Shown here piece by piece: positions 45,014 through 55,079 of a DNA stretch of 64,000 bases. The DNA comes from Micractinium sp. NFX-FRZ. Lineage: Eukaryota; Chlorophyta; Trebouxiophyceae; Chlorellales; Chlorellaceae. The stretch covers positions 21,151 through 85,150 of the forward strand of contig JAPTJF010000268.1 in NCBI GenBank assembly GCA_029339195.1. The letters run 5' to 3'. The translations under genes and the position numbers were made by a program. How positions within the stretch are numbered: position 1 is the first letter of the stretch; each line of letters opens with the position of its first letter. A model generated the notes under the pieces. The model worked only from the letters and a program-made list of their open reading frames with translations. It had not been told where the DNA came from and made no database searches.

Positions 45014-46859
45014 CTGCGTCCACCAGGTCCGCCCGCTGGCGTCAGTGGCAATGCCCAGGCCCATGTGCAGGAAGCTGGGATACAGGATGTTTTCGCGGTG
45101 GCCGGGGCTGTTCATCCAGCGGTCAAAGGCGTCCTGTGCCGTGTATGCGTCATCAAGGATGTTTTCGCCGTCCCCCCAGGCGCCCCCAAACACATACCCT
45201 GCGGGGGCGGGGGCGGGCAGGTTGAGGGGACGTTGGGTGCCTGGCAGTTGCCTCAAAGAGAGGCAGGCGGGCAGACTGGCGCCAGTCGGTCGGTCGGGCT
45301 GGCGGGCAGGTGGGCGGCAGGGCAGGCAGGCAGGCAGCAGGCGGGCAGGCAGGCAGGTGGGCGGGCAGGAAGGCGGGCAGGCGGGCAGGCAGGCAGGCAG
45401 GCAGCAGGCGGGCAGGCAGGTGGGCGGGCAGGCAGGCAGCAGGCGGGCAGGCAGGTGGGCGGGCGGGCGGCAGGCAGGCAGCCCCCCACCCACCACACAC
45501 GCGATCTGTCCCCACCTGCGTCCCGGGCACGGTCGGTTGAGGAGGAGCCATCGGAGCCCGTGTGGTCCAGCCGCCCGGTGCCCGCCATGTCCTGGCTGTG
45601 CCTCTGGGCGGCGGCGCTCAGCTTGGAGCTGAGGCACAGCGGGGGGGCGCCGTTTTGGGCGCGGGCGGCGTTCACCAGCTGGAGCAGGGCTGCGGGTTGA
45701 GTGGAAAGGGAAGGGGAAGGGGAAGGGTGGGTTGGTGAGGCGGGGAGGAGTGGGGTGGGGGTGGGGTGGGTGGAGGTTGGTGCAGGGGGGCGCGGTGCAG
45801 TGGAGCGGGCCCCGGGCTGGGTGGGTGGACAACACCCCCCACCCAGGTGTGTAGGTGTGTTGAATGGCTGAGCCCTCACCCTGGGCCTCGCTGGCAGCGG
45901 ACACGGAGCGGGACGGTGCCTGCTGAGAGCCGCCGCCCCCGCCACCGGTGGTTTGCGGAGGGCCGTCGCTTCCGCCATCGATGATTGGCTGGGAGCCATC
46001 GGTTGCACCGCCCGTGGCCACGCCGCAGGTGCCACAGAAGTTGGGGCAGCTCTCGGTGACGAGCACGCCGGTGGGGCCGTAGCTTTCGGGCCGGCAAGAA
46101 TCTGTGGTCAGCGAGCCACTGTCGGCCCAGGCCTGGCACCACCCCTCGTCCTGGCACTGCCCATCTGCGGCAGCAGCACGGGACAGTGAAGGCAGTGGGG
46201 CCAGGTGGCGCCACTTAACGTATCTACACTGATGGGTCACTTGTCTATCTGTGCTGGCTATCTGCTAGCGGCTGCTGCAGCCCAGGAGCACACCACTTCA
46301 CAGGCACTTTGAACAATGGGGCTGGGCAGGCAGGACGGGCGGTGGGCGGGGCACTCGATGACTTGAGGCCCTGTTCCAAGCCCGAATCTACACCAGCTTC
46401 ACGCATCCCACAATCAAAGTGAAGTCCGTTCGAAAACAAAGCAGGCTGCTTGCCTTGCAGAAGAGCACGCACTCTGGAGGACGACTCGTGGCCTGCATGC
46501 CGCGGTGGGAGTGGGTGCCTAGTGTTGGCTCATGGGGGTTCTCTACCGCCAGCAGCGTGCATCTTTGCACCGAAGCTGTCCCGGCCCACGCGTGCCATAC
46601 ATGGCTGTAATGTTGGGCAGCATCAACTGCTTGGCACGCGTGCCTGTGGTCCTCCATGGGTCCACCTGGTCCCTGGCTGCTAATCCGCCCAGGCAGCCCT
46701 CCGCCACCCAACCGAGGTCAGGAAGTCCACTAGGCACCCCACGCGCTTTGCCACTGCGTGAGCGCGACACCACACGCGTTTCTCACCGGTGGAGGCCACG
46801 GCACGTGCGTTGCAAGCGAGCAGCAGGAGCGCTGCGCCCAGGAGACTGACGAGCGCCAT
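45014..46859 (-). CDS. Secreted CAP-superfamily (SCP/PR-1) protein with N-terminal Cys-rich ShKT-like domain; last exon unresolved
   Basis: Resolved exons: 46859-46787, 46164-45880, 45689-45516, 45198-45014 (239 codons, in phase). Signal peptide MALVSLLGAALLLLACNARA; a Met 15 codons upstream is also in frame. A Cys-rich module follows (QCQDEGWCQAWADSG, then CPNFCGTC), reminiscent of ShKT domains, then a Gly/Ser linker, then the CAP domain. CAP landmarks: LLQLVNAARAQNGAPPL, HTGSDG, GENI, and the signature SPGHRENIL with GLGIATD and WWTQ. CAP proteins of this type are extracellular and often bind lipids; function here is unknown. The C-terminal residues after WWTQ are uncertain: a donor at 45013 is good, and candidate short last exons lie at about 44820-44960. 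Reading on without splicing adds 23 residues. Confidence 0.85.
45242..45485. repeat. GGCAGGCAGG-type minisatellite in CAP intron 3
   Basis: About 240 bp of GCAGGCGGGCAGGCAGG variants with GTGGGCGGG interruptions between exons 3 and 4 of the CAP gene. The G-rich strand has many GGG/GG runs and could form G-quadruplexes (inference). Similar CAGG tracts occur in the petC intron near 350-425 and at 6180-6255. Confidence 0.85.
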
Positions 46860-47472
46860 GCTTTGGGAGGCCTCAGTGAGACTGAAGAGAGACGCCAGAG
46901 TCACACTCAGCGAGTGTCAGAACAGGGAGCAGGCCTGGTGCAGGTCAGGATGGAGGGTATGGGACACCGATCTTTCCTATCCGTCGAAGTCGACCCCCCA
47001 AGATGGCAGGGTAGCAGGTTTCCTCCGTCTCCTCTGCCGGGCGTGTGGTGCGAAGACATGTGGCTGCAACGCGCACCAAATGCCACCTGGCCAGTGGCCT
47101 CCCGCTTTGGCGCCTTGGCTGCCGCCGCCGCCGCCAGCAAGGGAACCAGGAGGTGGGCGGCAGGGTGTGAGGCTGCTGGAAAGGCGGAATGCGGCTGTGC
47201 GAGTTCTGCAGCGGGCCGTATGGCACACCCACCCCAAGCCAGGGGACCAAAACGGCGCAGCCTGCCAGCTGGCCAGAGGCAGAGGCAGCCAGAGGCAGCC
47301 GGAGGCAGAGGCAGCGAGAGTGCAGTCGTGCGAACGGCGGAAGCACGCGCACACACTTCCGACAGAGAAGTGCCTCCTTGCACCGGAGGGTGGCACGCCA
47401 CTGGCGCACCGCCTCCACGCACTGGTTGACCTGGTGCGTGCGGCGGTGCAACTGCATCATTTGGAGCTTAAT
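46860..47472. other. Upstream of CAP gene; nothing recognised
   Basis: Promoter side of the CAP gene and 3' flank of the small gene at 47916. Overlapping open frames on both strands are low complexity and without family similarity. AGAGGCAGCC/GGAGGCAGAGGCAG repeats occur near 47275-47310. Confidence 0.4.
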
Positions 47473-47477
47473 TTACA
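47473..47477 (-). terminator. TGTAA poly(A) signal for the small gene at 47916
   Basis: TTACA on plus, about 440 nt past the stop codon on minus. Confidence 0.4.
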
Positions 47478-47915
47478 ATGGGCCGGGCATATCATTCATC
47501 CACACAAGAACATGCTTTTATGGCGTGGGGGTGTCGGTGCGTTTGGTTGTTGTAAAGTTGCTGTGAGAATCTAAGAACTAGGGGAAACGGTCACAGTGCA
47601 CAGGGCAATACAAGGCTATTAGGAGGCACCGCTCGGTGGGGGATAAGCTGCAACAAAGGTGGTCAGTACCACGGGGTGTAGCGAAAGGATGCTGTGGAAC
47701 AAAAATAAGGGAGGAAGAACAGAGTGAAGGGCTGCTGTCAAGAAAAGTGCCAGACCAGGGGTCGGCTGATAAACGGTTAGGGCTGCTGTGAAGCAGCACC
47801 CAGCCAGGGGGCGGCCAGGGAAAAGAAAACGTTTCCAGTGAGCATGGCGCGGTCAGCAGGACCAAACAATGGTTGTAAGTGTGGGTGTGGGTGCGTCCTC
47901 ACTTCTATGTGGGCT

Positions 47916-48462
47916 TCACTCCAGCACCGCCGGGCCACGCCGCTCATCGATGGGGCAGAGGAGGATGCAGGGGAAGAAGCAGAGGGCGGCGCTCCAGGTG
48001 AGGGGGCCGCGGTAGCGCTTGCCGGGTGGCGTGCGGTCGTAGGAGGTGTGGGAGGCGCCGCCCACCGGCTTGAGCGGCGGTGGCGATGGAGCTGCCTGCA
48101 GGTGGTGACAGGGAGGTGGGCAGGAGGGGAGAGCGAATGATTATACGGTACAGATACAACAGACCCAGAGCAAGACGCCAATCCTGCGGAACCGCCCCTC
48201 TGCCGATCAACCAACATGTAGCCACATGCCACGTTTGCTGGCACACCCAGCTCGCCACACCAGCCCCACCCCAGCTCACCTTCACCTTGACTTGCACCGC
48301 CGCCTTCTTTCCATGCAGGATGCCCTGATTTGTCGGGCAGGCCTTGCCAGGGTGCTGCTCTGGCAGCGCTGGGGGGCACCCTGCAAGCAGGAGGGTAGCC
48401 GGCAAGCAAGGTGTCAGTCCGCCGGGGGAGGCTGCACTGCGGCGCAAGGCTGCACAGGCCAC
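47916..48462 (-). CDS. Small protein with conserved-looking hydrophobic Cys-rich C-terminus; function unknown
   Basis: Two exons, 48462-48280 and 48095-47916, joined in phase give 120 residues. The C-terminal half is the convincing part: KPVGGASHTSYDRTPPGKRY, then RGPLTWSAALCFFPCIL and LCPIDERRG. A basic segment is followed by one hydrophobic Cys-containing stretch and a charged end, which suggests a small membrane-associated protein. I have seen similar RGPLTW...CPxDER endings in small eukaryotic proteins but cannot name the family. The N-terminal exon is less certain: the Met at 48462 is simply the first in frame (MACAALRRSAASPGG), and an additional upstream exon is possible. Confidence 0.5.
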
Positions 48463-49613
48463 GGCGGACTACCCCGGCCCTGCCAGTTCAGCTGAAGAAA
48501 GATGAAGCATGGCAACCGTGCACATCTTATCATTTCATGCACGCTTGAACCAAGGAGCAGCTCGGCAGCCCGGCAGACAGCACCCACCTGGCCCCTGCAG
48601 GCGGTGCGCAGCAATGAGGTTGCCTGGAGCGTCGGGGTGCCCGCTCGGCTCCCTGCCCGCATCTTTGGCGGCCTGCTTGCATGGAGAGGGGCCTCAATGT
48701 TTTATGTCAGGGAGGCATTCCTCAAACTTACACGGTAACTTCACAGGCATGCAATAGGGCAGCTTCCCAAGCAGCTGGCATGGCAGCTTCAAGGCAGGTG
48801 GCAGGCCAGCTGCCAAGCCCTCACCGGTGCAGCAGCAGGGTACTGAACACGCTTGGCGTCGGCGTAGGACATGTTTCGCTCAAATACGAGGCCTGCAAGG
48901 AGCGTATTTCGTCGGAGGGGGATGTATTTGGGGCCGGGAATGATCAGAAGAGTTGCTTGGCTGTGGTGCGACGGCACGGCGCCTGCTGCCTCTTGCTCTC
49001 CCTGGGCCGCCACTGTGCCCGCAGAGCTGTCGAGGCACCCACATGTGCTGGCCATTTCGCATGCTCACCAGACGTGCGAAGGCCGCGGGAGGGTTTCGAA
49101 AGCAGGTACTGTTGGATTGAAGCTTGGTGTGAGGGCTCGGTATCGGTGCGTGTGCGAGTGCCTTGAGGTGAGGAGAGTGATAGCACAAGGTGGGAAGTGA
49201 ATGCTCAGCACGCTGCTTTCAGTCCTGTCTTCCGCCTTTCCACCGCGCGATCGCGACGATCTCACAGGCACGTTTACCCAACGCAGCTTCCTGTCGAGGG
49301 TGCAAGCGCAAGAGTGACAACCTTACCACTGCGGCAGAGCTCCCTGCTCCGAGCAGGGGAGGCAGGGGCCAAGGGGCAAGCTGGCCAGAGGCAGGCACGG
49401 GGCTTGCAAGGGTGAAGGGTGGCAGGAACCAGCCAAGAACTTACCAGGCTCTGAGAGGGCCATAATCAGCCCGAGGCAGCAACCTCTACACGCCGTTTCA
49501 CGTCAGGGCCCTGCAGCGGCAGCCTGCGTGCAGCTGCCGACCTGCTTCCCTACCAACTCTCTGAGCGTGCTGTCTGCCAATGCAGGTTAGCTCTCACTGG
49601 GACACACTACACG
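48463..49613. other. 1.15-kb stretch with no recognised gene
   Basis: No conserved motif on either strand. A 161-codon plus-strand frame (48681-49166) is low complexity and unlike any family I know. Could be regulatory or a decayed upstream part of the kinase fragment that follows. Confidence 0.35.
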
Positions 49614-50363
49614 ATGCTGTGCTCATGCCTCAGGTGCGTCTGCTCAAGATACTTGGGCGTCGATAGTGCCTGCCAACAATGCCGCCGCTCTCAAGCCAAA
49701 CAGGCTGCTGTTGCGATTCACTGCCACTGCCCATCTCGAGCGGCTGCCCATATGGCATGCATCCCGGCCCCTGAACCGGGTGCCAGCCGCCTGCCCGGCG
49801 GGCTGCTTGCTGCTTATGTGAGGCTGATGCAGCGGTGCTGGGCGCAGGATCCCTCTGAGAGGCCCGGGTTTGGCGACATCATTGAGTGCCTCAGGTATGG
49901 CCACACTGTCCGTGTTACCAGGACCAAAATCAAAGTTTCTTGGCTAGCAACAAGGCCCGGCTGGCTGTTGGGTGGGTGCCAGTGGGTGCAGCGCCAGCAG
50001 GGCAGGGCGACCGCTGGCTGGGCTGGGATGGCATGCCGCGGGAGGCCGTGGCTGTCCAGTGGCAAAGCCCTCTCGGCACATGCCGACCGCCCGCTTCTGG
50101 GCACTTGCTCCTGCAGGTTCATTCAGAGGCAGCTGGAGGCGGGGTCCGGACGCTGTGCCGGACGGCACAGCAGCGCCTCCAGCGCCGGGCAGCGGCGCCA
50201 CTTCGGCGCGCATGGCGTCGCAGTGAAACCATGCACGCAGGAATGGGCGATTTCGAGCAGCAAAACCCGAGCACACACAAACAGCCAGCCGCCGGTGGTT
50301 GAGCAGCAATACACGAAGCACACACACGAAGGCGTCCGCTGGTCACCACGTCCTTCTCTCTAG
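49614..50363 (+). pseudogene. Protein-kinase C-lobe fragment, probably a gene remnant
   Basis: The stretch AAYVRLMQRCWAQDPSERPG then FGDIIECLR (about 49811-49894) is the end of a TKL/Raf-like kinase domain, the subdomain XI region with the conserved Arg. None of the ATP loop, VAIK, HRD or DFG motifs are found in the preceding 1.2 kb. A splice donor follows at 49895 (CTCAG|gtatgg), and an acceptor at 50116 leads to FIQRQLEAGSGRCAG. Curiously the supposed intron is open, so 249 codons read through without a stop. This could be a truncated kinase, the tail of a gene broken by rearrangement, or a chimeric ORF. No start codon is supported. Confidence 0.55.
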
Positions 50364-50716
50364 ATTGTTGTTGCATCCCTCTTACTCGCCAGTGGGTTTC
50401 CATCGAAGTTGTAAGTTACGTCCCGGATACTTGTGAGTAGGATGCATGCAGCGGCTACCCGCATTGAGTGGGCACCGTTGGCGCGCTGTGCTGTGCGCTG
50501 CGGCGCCCAGCATGGCACCACACCTTAAGCTTGTAGCCGGCTACAGCACTAGACACCACAGCCGGTTCATTATCCACGTTTGATTCCTTGAATTGCCCGA
50601 GGATTCGCGAGCCAGCGAGACAAGTGCGCCGGAAGTCTAGCCTCCCTACGCCTGCGTTCAACACAAATGACGCGGAAGTCCTCTTTCAATAACAACGCAA
50701 GTACACAGCTCAGCAA
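50364..50716. promoter_or_regulatory. Presumed promoter of the small unknown gene
   Basis: 350 bp between the kinase fragment and the next start codon. Less GC-rich than average (50390-50710). No specific motif. Confidence 0.3.
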
Positions 50717-51445
50717 ATGCATTGCCTGCATGCCTGCAGCGGGGCGCCCACAATCGGGATCTTCGATGTCCCAAAACGCGTTCCCCCCGCCCCTTTCCAC
50801 ACGCAGTCTGCTAAATGTGTCACTCCAGACGCGATAGAGAGAAGGCTACAGTACGCCCCTGCGGCGCGGCGCGGCCACGTCAGTCCTGCGGCGGTGGCGG
50901 CGGCGCCACGGTGAGTCACTCGAGGCTCCTGGCGGCGCCCGCCACTCAAGCCGGCTGGGCTGACGGTTGCGGCAGACATACTACATAAATACAAATCACG
51001 CTGCTCCTTTCCCCGTCGCCCCCTTGCGTGCATACTTTGTGCAGGGTCCAGCTGCGTGTCCCCAGCAGCCCAGCTGTGCAAGACAATACCGAGGGGTGTG
51101 TGGAGCACTGGCATGCCAGCCTGGCAGGCACGGCTCAGGCGGCAGAGCTCTTGAGGGACAAGTGCTGCAGAGAGCTGCAGCAACACAGAGCATCCGGCGT
51201 GGCAGCTGGCGACACAGTTGCGCTGCGCCGCGCCGCCAACGCCAGGTGCGCCTTAACGGCAGGGGCAGAGGGGTGTTGCGTGCTTGCTTCGTACCAGGGG
51301 CTGGCATGTGGTTAGCCTGCGTGGCGACCTCTCACACGGCTGCGTGTTTGCTCACCCTCTGCTGCTACGCAGCCTAGCAACCCAGGTAGACCACTTCAAC
51401 GCCTGCCTGCAAGCCTGGGCTGGGCCGGCTCCCCGCCTCCCGTGA
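50717..51445 (+). CDS. Small predicted helical protein of unknown function
   Basis: Three exons, 50717-50910, 51045-51245, 51373-51445, join in phase to 155 residues. The N-terminal exon encodes a basic, Ala/Arg/Pro-rich segment (ARRGHVSPAAVAAAPR) that could be an organellar presequence. The rest is predicted helical with spaced Cys: GCVEHWHASLAGTAQAAELL, RDKCCRELQQHRASGV, and LATQVDHFNACLQAWAG. No family recognised. Support comes from clean donors (CG|gtgagt, CAG|gtgcgc), good acceptors, consistent phase and a TGTAA at 51637. The Met used is the first in frame. Confidence 0.5.
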
Positions 51446-51548
51446 CTGTGAAGGCCCAGCGGTGCAGCAATGCACCTGTAGGCTGGTGTGCCGAAGCTGA
51501 GAGGCAGCAACCGCACGGGGCCGCTTCCCAGCGGACGGATGGGGCCAT

Positions 51549-51553
51549 TTACA
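51549..51553 (-). terminator. TGTAA poly(A) signal of COQ10
   Basis: TTACA on plus, TGTAA on minus, about 290 nt past the COQ10 stop. It lies inside the 3' UTR of the opposing gene. Confidence 0.6.
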
Positions 51554-51636
51554 GCCAGCCCAAGATGTGCTGCCGACCCTGCCAGCGTGCTTTGAAAATT
51601 GACAACCGCCCAGCAGCAGCCATTGTGCAGTTGTGG

Positions 51637-51641
51637 TGTAA
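51637..51641 (+). terminator. TGTAA poly(A) signal of the small unknown gene
   Basis: TGTAA about 190 nt past the stop at 51445. Because the COQ10 signal lies upstream of it, the two convergent transcripts should overlap by roughly 100 nt. Confidence 0.6.
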
Positions 51642-51840
51642 GAAGAGCAAGTGAACAGGGAATCAAGGAGCAAGGGAATGGCAGACCAGGGAAGGGGAGT
51701 GCCGCAGTTCTCAACAGAAAGGGAAGTCCAAGCTTGACCAACGCACGTGGTCCTGGGCTGTGCCAGCGACAGCACAAGCCGAACCAAGAGGCTGAGAGGC
51801 CAGTGCTGCGCACGGCCGCATCGCTCGCCGCCTGCAGCAC

Positions 51841-54473
51841 TCAGCGCCCGCCGGCGGCCACGTGCTGTGCCGGGCCGGGGCGGCGCTGCATGGAGGAGGG
51901 TCCATAGAGCTGGGCGCACCGCCCCTCAAAGGCGCCCATCATGCGCTGCACCACCTGCAGCGGCGCCGAGCAATGGGTGGCAGGGAGGGGAGTTTAGGGG
52001 ACGGTAATGCGCCAGGGGAGATGTATTCCCCTGAAGTAATTATGATGTATTATGTACAGCGGATGAAGATTGCAATGGAATGGGCAGTCGTGATGTGCTG
52101 AATCACCTGCGGGCGGCAGCAGTGGCGGCAGGGAATGTGACATGGGCGGCGGCGTTCAGGGGTCGGTGAGGTGCCAGGGGAAGGGAGCAGCGGCAGCCCG
52201 CCCCAGCAACCCGGCCTCCCCACTGGCTTGCCCGCTCATCTCCAACCATCTTTACAATCGCCCCCTGCCGCACTTGCTTAAAGAAGGGCTATAGAGCGCC
52301 CCCCGCCCCACAAACTTGCCTCCAGTGATTTCGAACACGGTCGCTCATGAGCAGAAGACAGGCCAGCCCAGTGCCCGCTCACCTCCTCAAAGAAGATGGA
52401 TGCCACCTGGGAGCAGGCCCCCTCTCAAATCCAAGCTTCCCTCGTCCCCAACCTCGTATCAGTGCCTTCCATTCCAGTGCCCGCTCACCTCCTCGAAGAA
52501 GATGGATGCCACCTGGCGGTAGAGCGGCGACTTGAAGGCAAAGTCCACCTCAAAGGTGAGCCACGTGGTGTGTGGGGTGGGGCCCAGCCTGGAGCCAGGA
52601 GAGGGGGGAGCGGCGCAGTGGTTGATGACAAGTGGCAATGGTTGACAATGTGGCAGTGGCCGGCGTGGGGAGGGCAGGCAACCAGCCACGTGGTGTGGCC
52701 CGGCCTAGGGAGCACAGGGAAGTGGACACAGCAGGAGTGTGCTCAGGCTACGTGGTGGTCAAGTTGGGGGTGTCGGCGAACGCAGCGAGGGGGCAGAGGC
52801 AGGGTTGGTGCAGGAAAGCGTCACTGCACGGCATGCGTGCCTGGCGAGCTGGCTGCCTTGGTAACAGACTGGATGTCAAGGCGCTGCCACTTGTTGGCTT
52901 GGCAAAGTGAGCAAACGGTGTGCCAGTCTGGCAGCTTCTGCAACCGCCCACTGTTCCCAGCTACCCACCATGCCAAACCCTCCTGAACTCCCACTTGAAA
53001 ACAGGCTGCCCTGTCTGGCAGCTTTCCCCAGCCACCCAACCTCCCACGGCACCCGCCCGCCCCCCCACATGAACTCCCACTTGTTGGCAAAACAAGGAAA
53101 CAGCCTACCCTGCACCCAGCTGCGCCCCCCCACCTGAACTCCCACTTGTTTGTGAGGTGGGAGAAGAGGGTGGAGTCGTCGACGCGCGAGTGCACGGCGG
53201 AGGGGCAGTGCAGCGTGACCTTGGAGGTGTAGCTGCGGGCGGGGGGTGAGGGGGGACGAGAGTGGGGTGGGTTGCGAGGTACACAGTGGGGCATGCAGAA
53301 CGAGGGGCAGTGCAGCGTGGCCTCGAAGGCAGTGCTACAGCGGCACAGCAGGCGGCAGGGACGCGAGGCGGGACCATCCACGGGCCGCGTCCTGTCTCAA
53401 ATCATCCCGGAAAACACACCAGGAGGAAACCAGGCGGCGTCCACTGCTCCTCGACGCCGCTCTGCAACGCAGCCCGACAACAGCACTTCCTGCCCCGCCA
53501 TCATACACTGGGTGCAACCCAAACATGCTGCGAAAGCAGCACACTCACCGCTCCACAAACATCTGGAAGCCGACCTCCAGCTCCGCCTCGAGGTACCCCC
53601 CGCCAGGCTGGCGCCGCAGCACCGTCGACTTCTGGCACCACGGCACAAACTTGCCGTAGTGCTCCACTGCTGCCACAACGTCGTACACCTGGCGGGGGGT
53701 CCACCTGAAACAGAGACCAGGTGCAAATGAAGGAGCGTGAGGGTGCGTGAGGCTGGCGCCAGGGCAAGCTTTGCACAGTGCCAACAACAATATAGTGTCA
53801 ACAGCGGCCAGCACAGCATGCACGCCTGGCGGGGGGGCTGAACCCGGCAGCGCAAAACAGCCGAGGGTGGTAAAAAGCGGAGGGTGGGCGACCCGCAAAT
53901 GCGCAACACCATCGCCTGGCGAAGTAATGCATTTGAGGGGAGGGGAAGGGGAGGCAGGTGCGGCAGGGGAGCGCACAGCTAGCGGGGAGGCGGGCGACAG
54001 GGAGGCAGGCAGTAGCACAGAATTGCTGACTTGCAAGCTCACCCCAGAAGCTTCTTTTCGTGGTAAGACTTGGAGAGGTCACCCCCAAAGCCAGCAAAAT
54101 TGAAGATGGGCCGCTGCTGGCTGCGGTGCAGCTGCTGCCGCCGCTGCGACTGCTGCCCATGTGGCTGCTGCTGCTGCGGGTGCAGCAAGAGCTGCTGCTG
54201 CGGGGGTAGCAAGAGCTCCGGCTGCTGCGCGCTGTGCCAAAGCAGGTGCCGCTGCTGATGCTGCAGGCTGCTGCCGCTGCTGATGCTGCCGGGCAGGGCG
54301 AGCGCGGCGGCGGCCCAGCCAGAGGTGCCGCCGCTGGGTTGCCAGCACCGTCCCTGCTGCCCGCCGCTGCTGGCCAGACCGCTCAGGCTGGTGAGGGTGG
54401 TGACCTGGAAGGTCAAGCAGGGCAGCGCGCCACGCTGTAGAAAGACCGCTTGCCGAGCTGCGGCCTGCAGCAT
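51841..54473 (-). CDS. COQ10: Coenzyme Q-binding protein COQ10 (START-like), mitochondrial
   Basis: Mitochondrial inner-membrane lipid-binding protein needed for ubiquinone function. Five exons give 299 residues: 54473-54043, 53704-53549, 53232-53134, 52588-52489, 51954-51841, all in phase. The N-terminus (MLQAAARQAVFLQRGALP) fits a presequence. A ~60-residue Gln/Leu/His-rich spacer follows, absent from yeast and human COQ10 as I know them. The domain from ~130 is typical: YHEKKLLGWTPRQVYDVVA, HYGKFVPWC, GFQMFVERYTSKVTLHCPS, NKWEFR, TWLTFEVDFAFKSPLY, ASIFFEEVVQRMMGAFEGRC, QLYGPS. Introns 3 and 4 carry tandem copies of the preceding exon ends, so alternative or erroneous splicing is possible. 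Confidence 0.92.
52368..52518 (-). repeat. Tandem copy of COQ10 exon-4 donor edge
   Basis: GTGCCCGCTCACCTCCTC(A/G)AAGAAGATGGATGCCACCTGG occurs at about 52369 and again at 52478 (the real exon end), about 109 bp apart. The intronic copy still reads VASIFFEEV followed by a perfect GTGAGC donor on minus. Confidence 0.9.
52884..53160 (-). repeat. Tandem copies of COQ10 exon-3 donor edge
   Basis: The exon-3 end NKWEFR plus donor, seen on plus as CCTGAACTCCCACTTGTT, recurs degenerately near 52886, 52982 and 53068 before the real copy at 53133. Spacing is 65-96 bp. Confidence 0.85.
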
Positions 54474-54936
54474 GGCGGCCGTCCTGGTCCCCCGAAGGAG
54501 GCGCTCCGATCAGAAAAGATGAAGGGTCGGACGGCAACCCGCCACCGCCGCGCGGGAGGAGAGGTTTATTGAAAGATGAAAGCGAGCGGCAATTTGAGAG
54601 CCGTTGGCACGCCTGAAGACGTCCCTGCTTCAATCGACGTTTTGCGCCGCCGCCTTGCTGGGTTTGCGCCTCTCTTCTTCCTGCACCGTCGCCGCCTCGC
54701 TGGCACCGCCGCCGCTGGGCGGCTGTGATGGTCAGCGTGTGTGCGGCAAGCTGCACACAATCACAATGCCTGGCAATGTTTCTTCATTACGTGTAGAAAT
54801 TCACATATAATGGTGTGCAATACATGACGGCCGCAACGCACGCCATGCGTCACCCACGCACGCACAAAACGCATGCTGCATCACAGTGCCAGCCCCAGGT
54901 GCTGCGGCGGATGTGCTTGTGGTAGAGCCATGCGGT
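54474..54936. other. COQ10 promoter side and ATPase 3' flank
   Basis: 460 bp without recognised coding. It must contain the COQ10 promoter. The copper-ATPase transcript ends just to the right. Confidence 0.4.
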
Positions 54937-54941
54937 TTACA
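54937..54941 (-). terminator. TGTAA poly(A) signal of the copper ATPase
   Basis: TTACA on plus, TGTAA on minus, about 140 nt past the stop codon. Confidence 0.65.
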
Positions 54942-55079
54942 CAAACCAGCGCGCTGTGCTGCTTTATGCAGAAAAAGGAGTACTGTCAGCAGCTGATGCC
55001 GATCATGGCGCCGCGCCAGCCACAAGCCAACCGCGATGCCCGAGAGGGAAGCCGAATCAGCTACATGAAGGAGGCTGCC

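Noticed and set aside
45242..45485. Possible CRISPR-like direct repeats
   Set aside because: Units are short, contiguous and without unique spacers; an intronic minisatellite in a eukaryotic gene.
44942..46240. 432-codon open frame on minus
   Set aside because: Read-through of CAP-gene exons and GC-rich repeat introns; real exons are separated by good splice sites.
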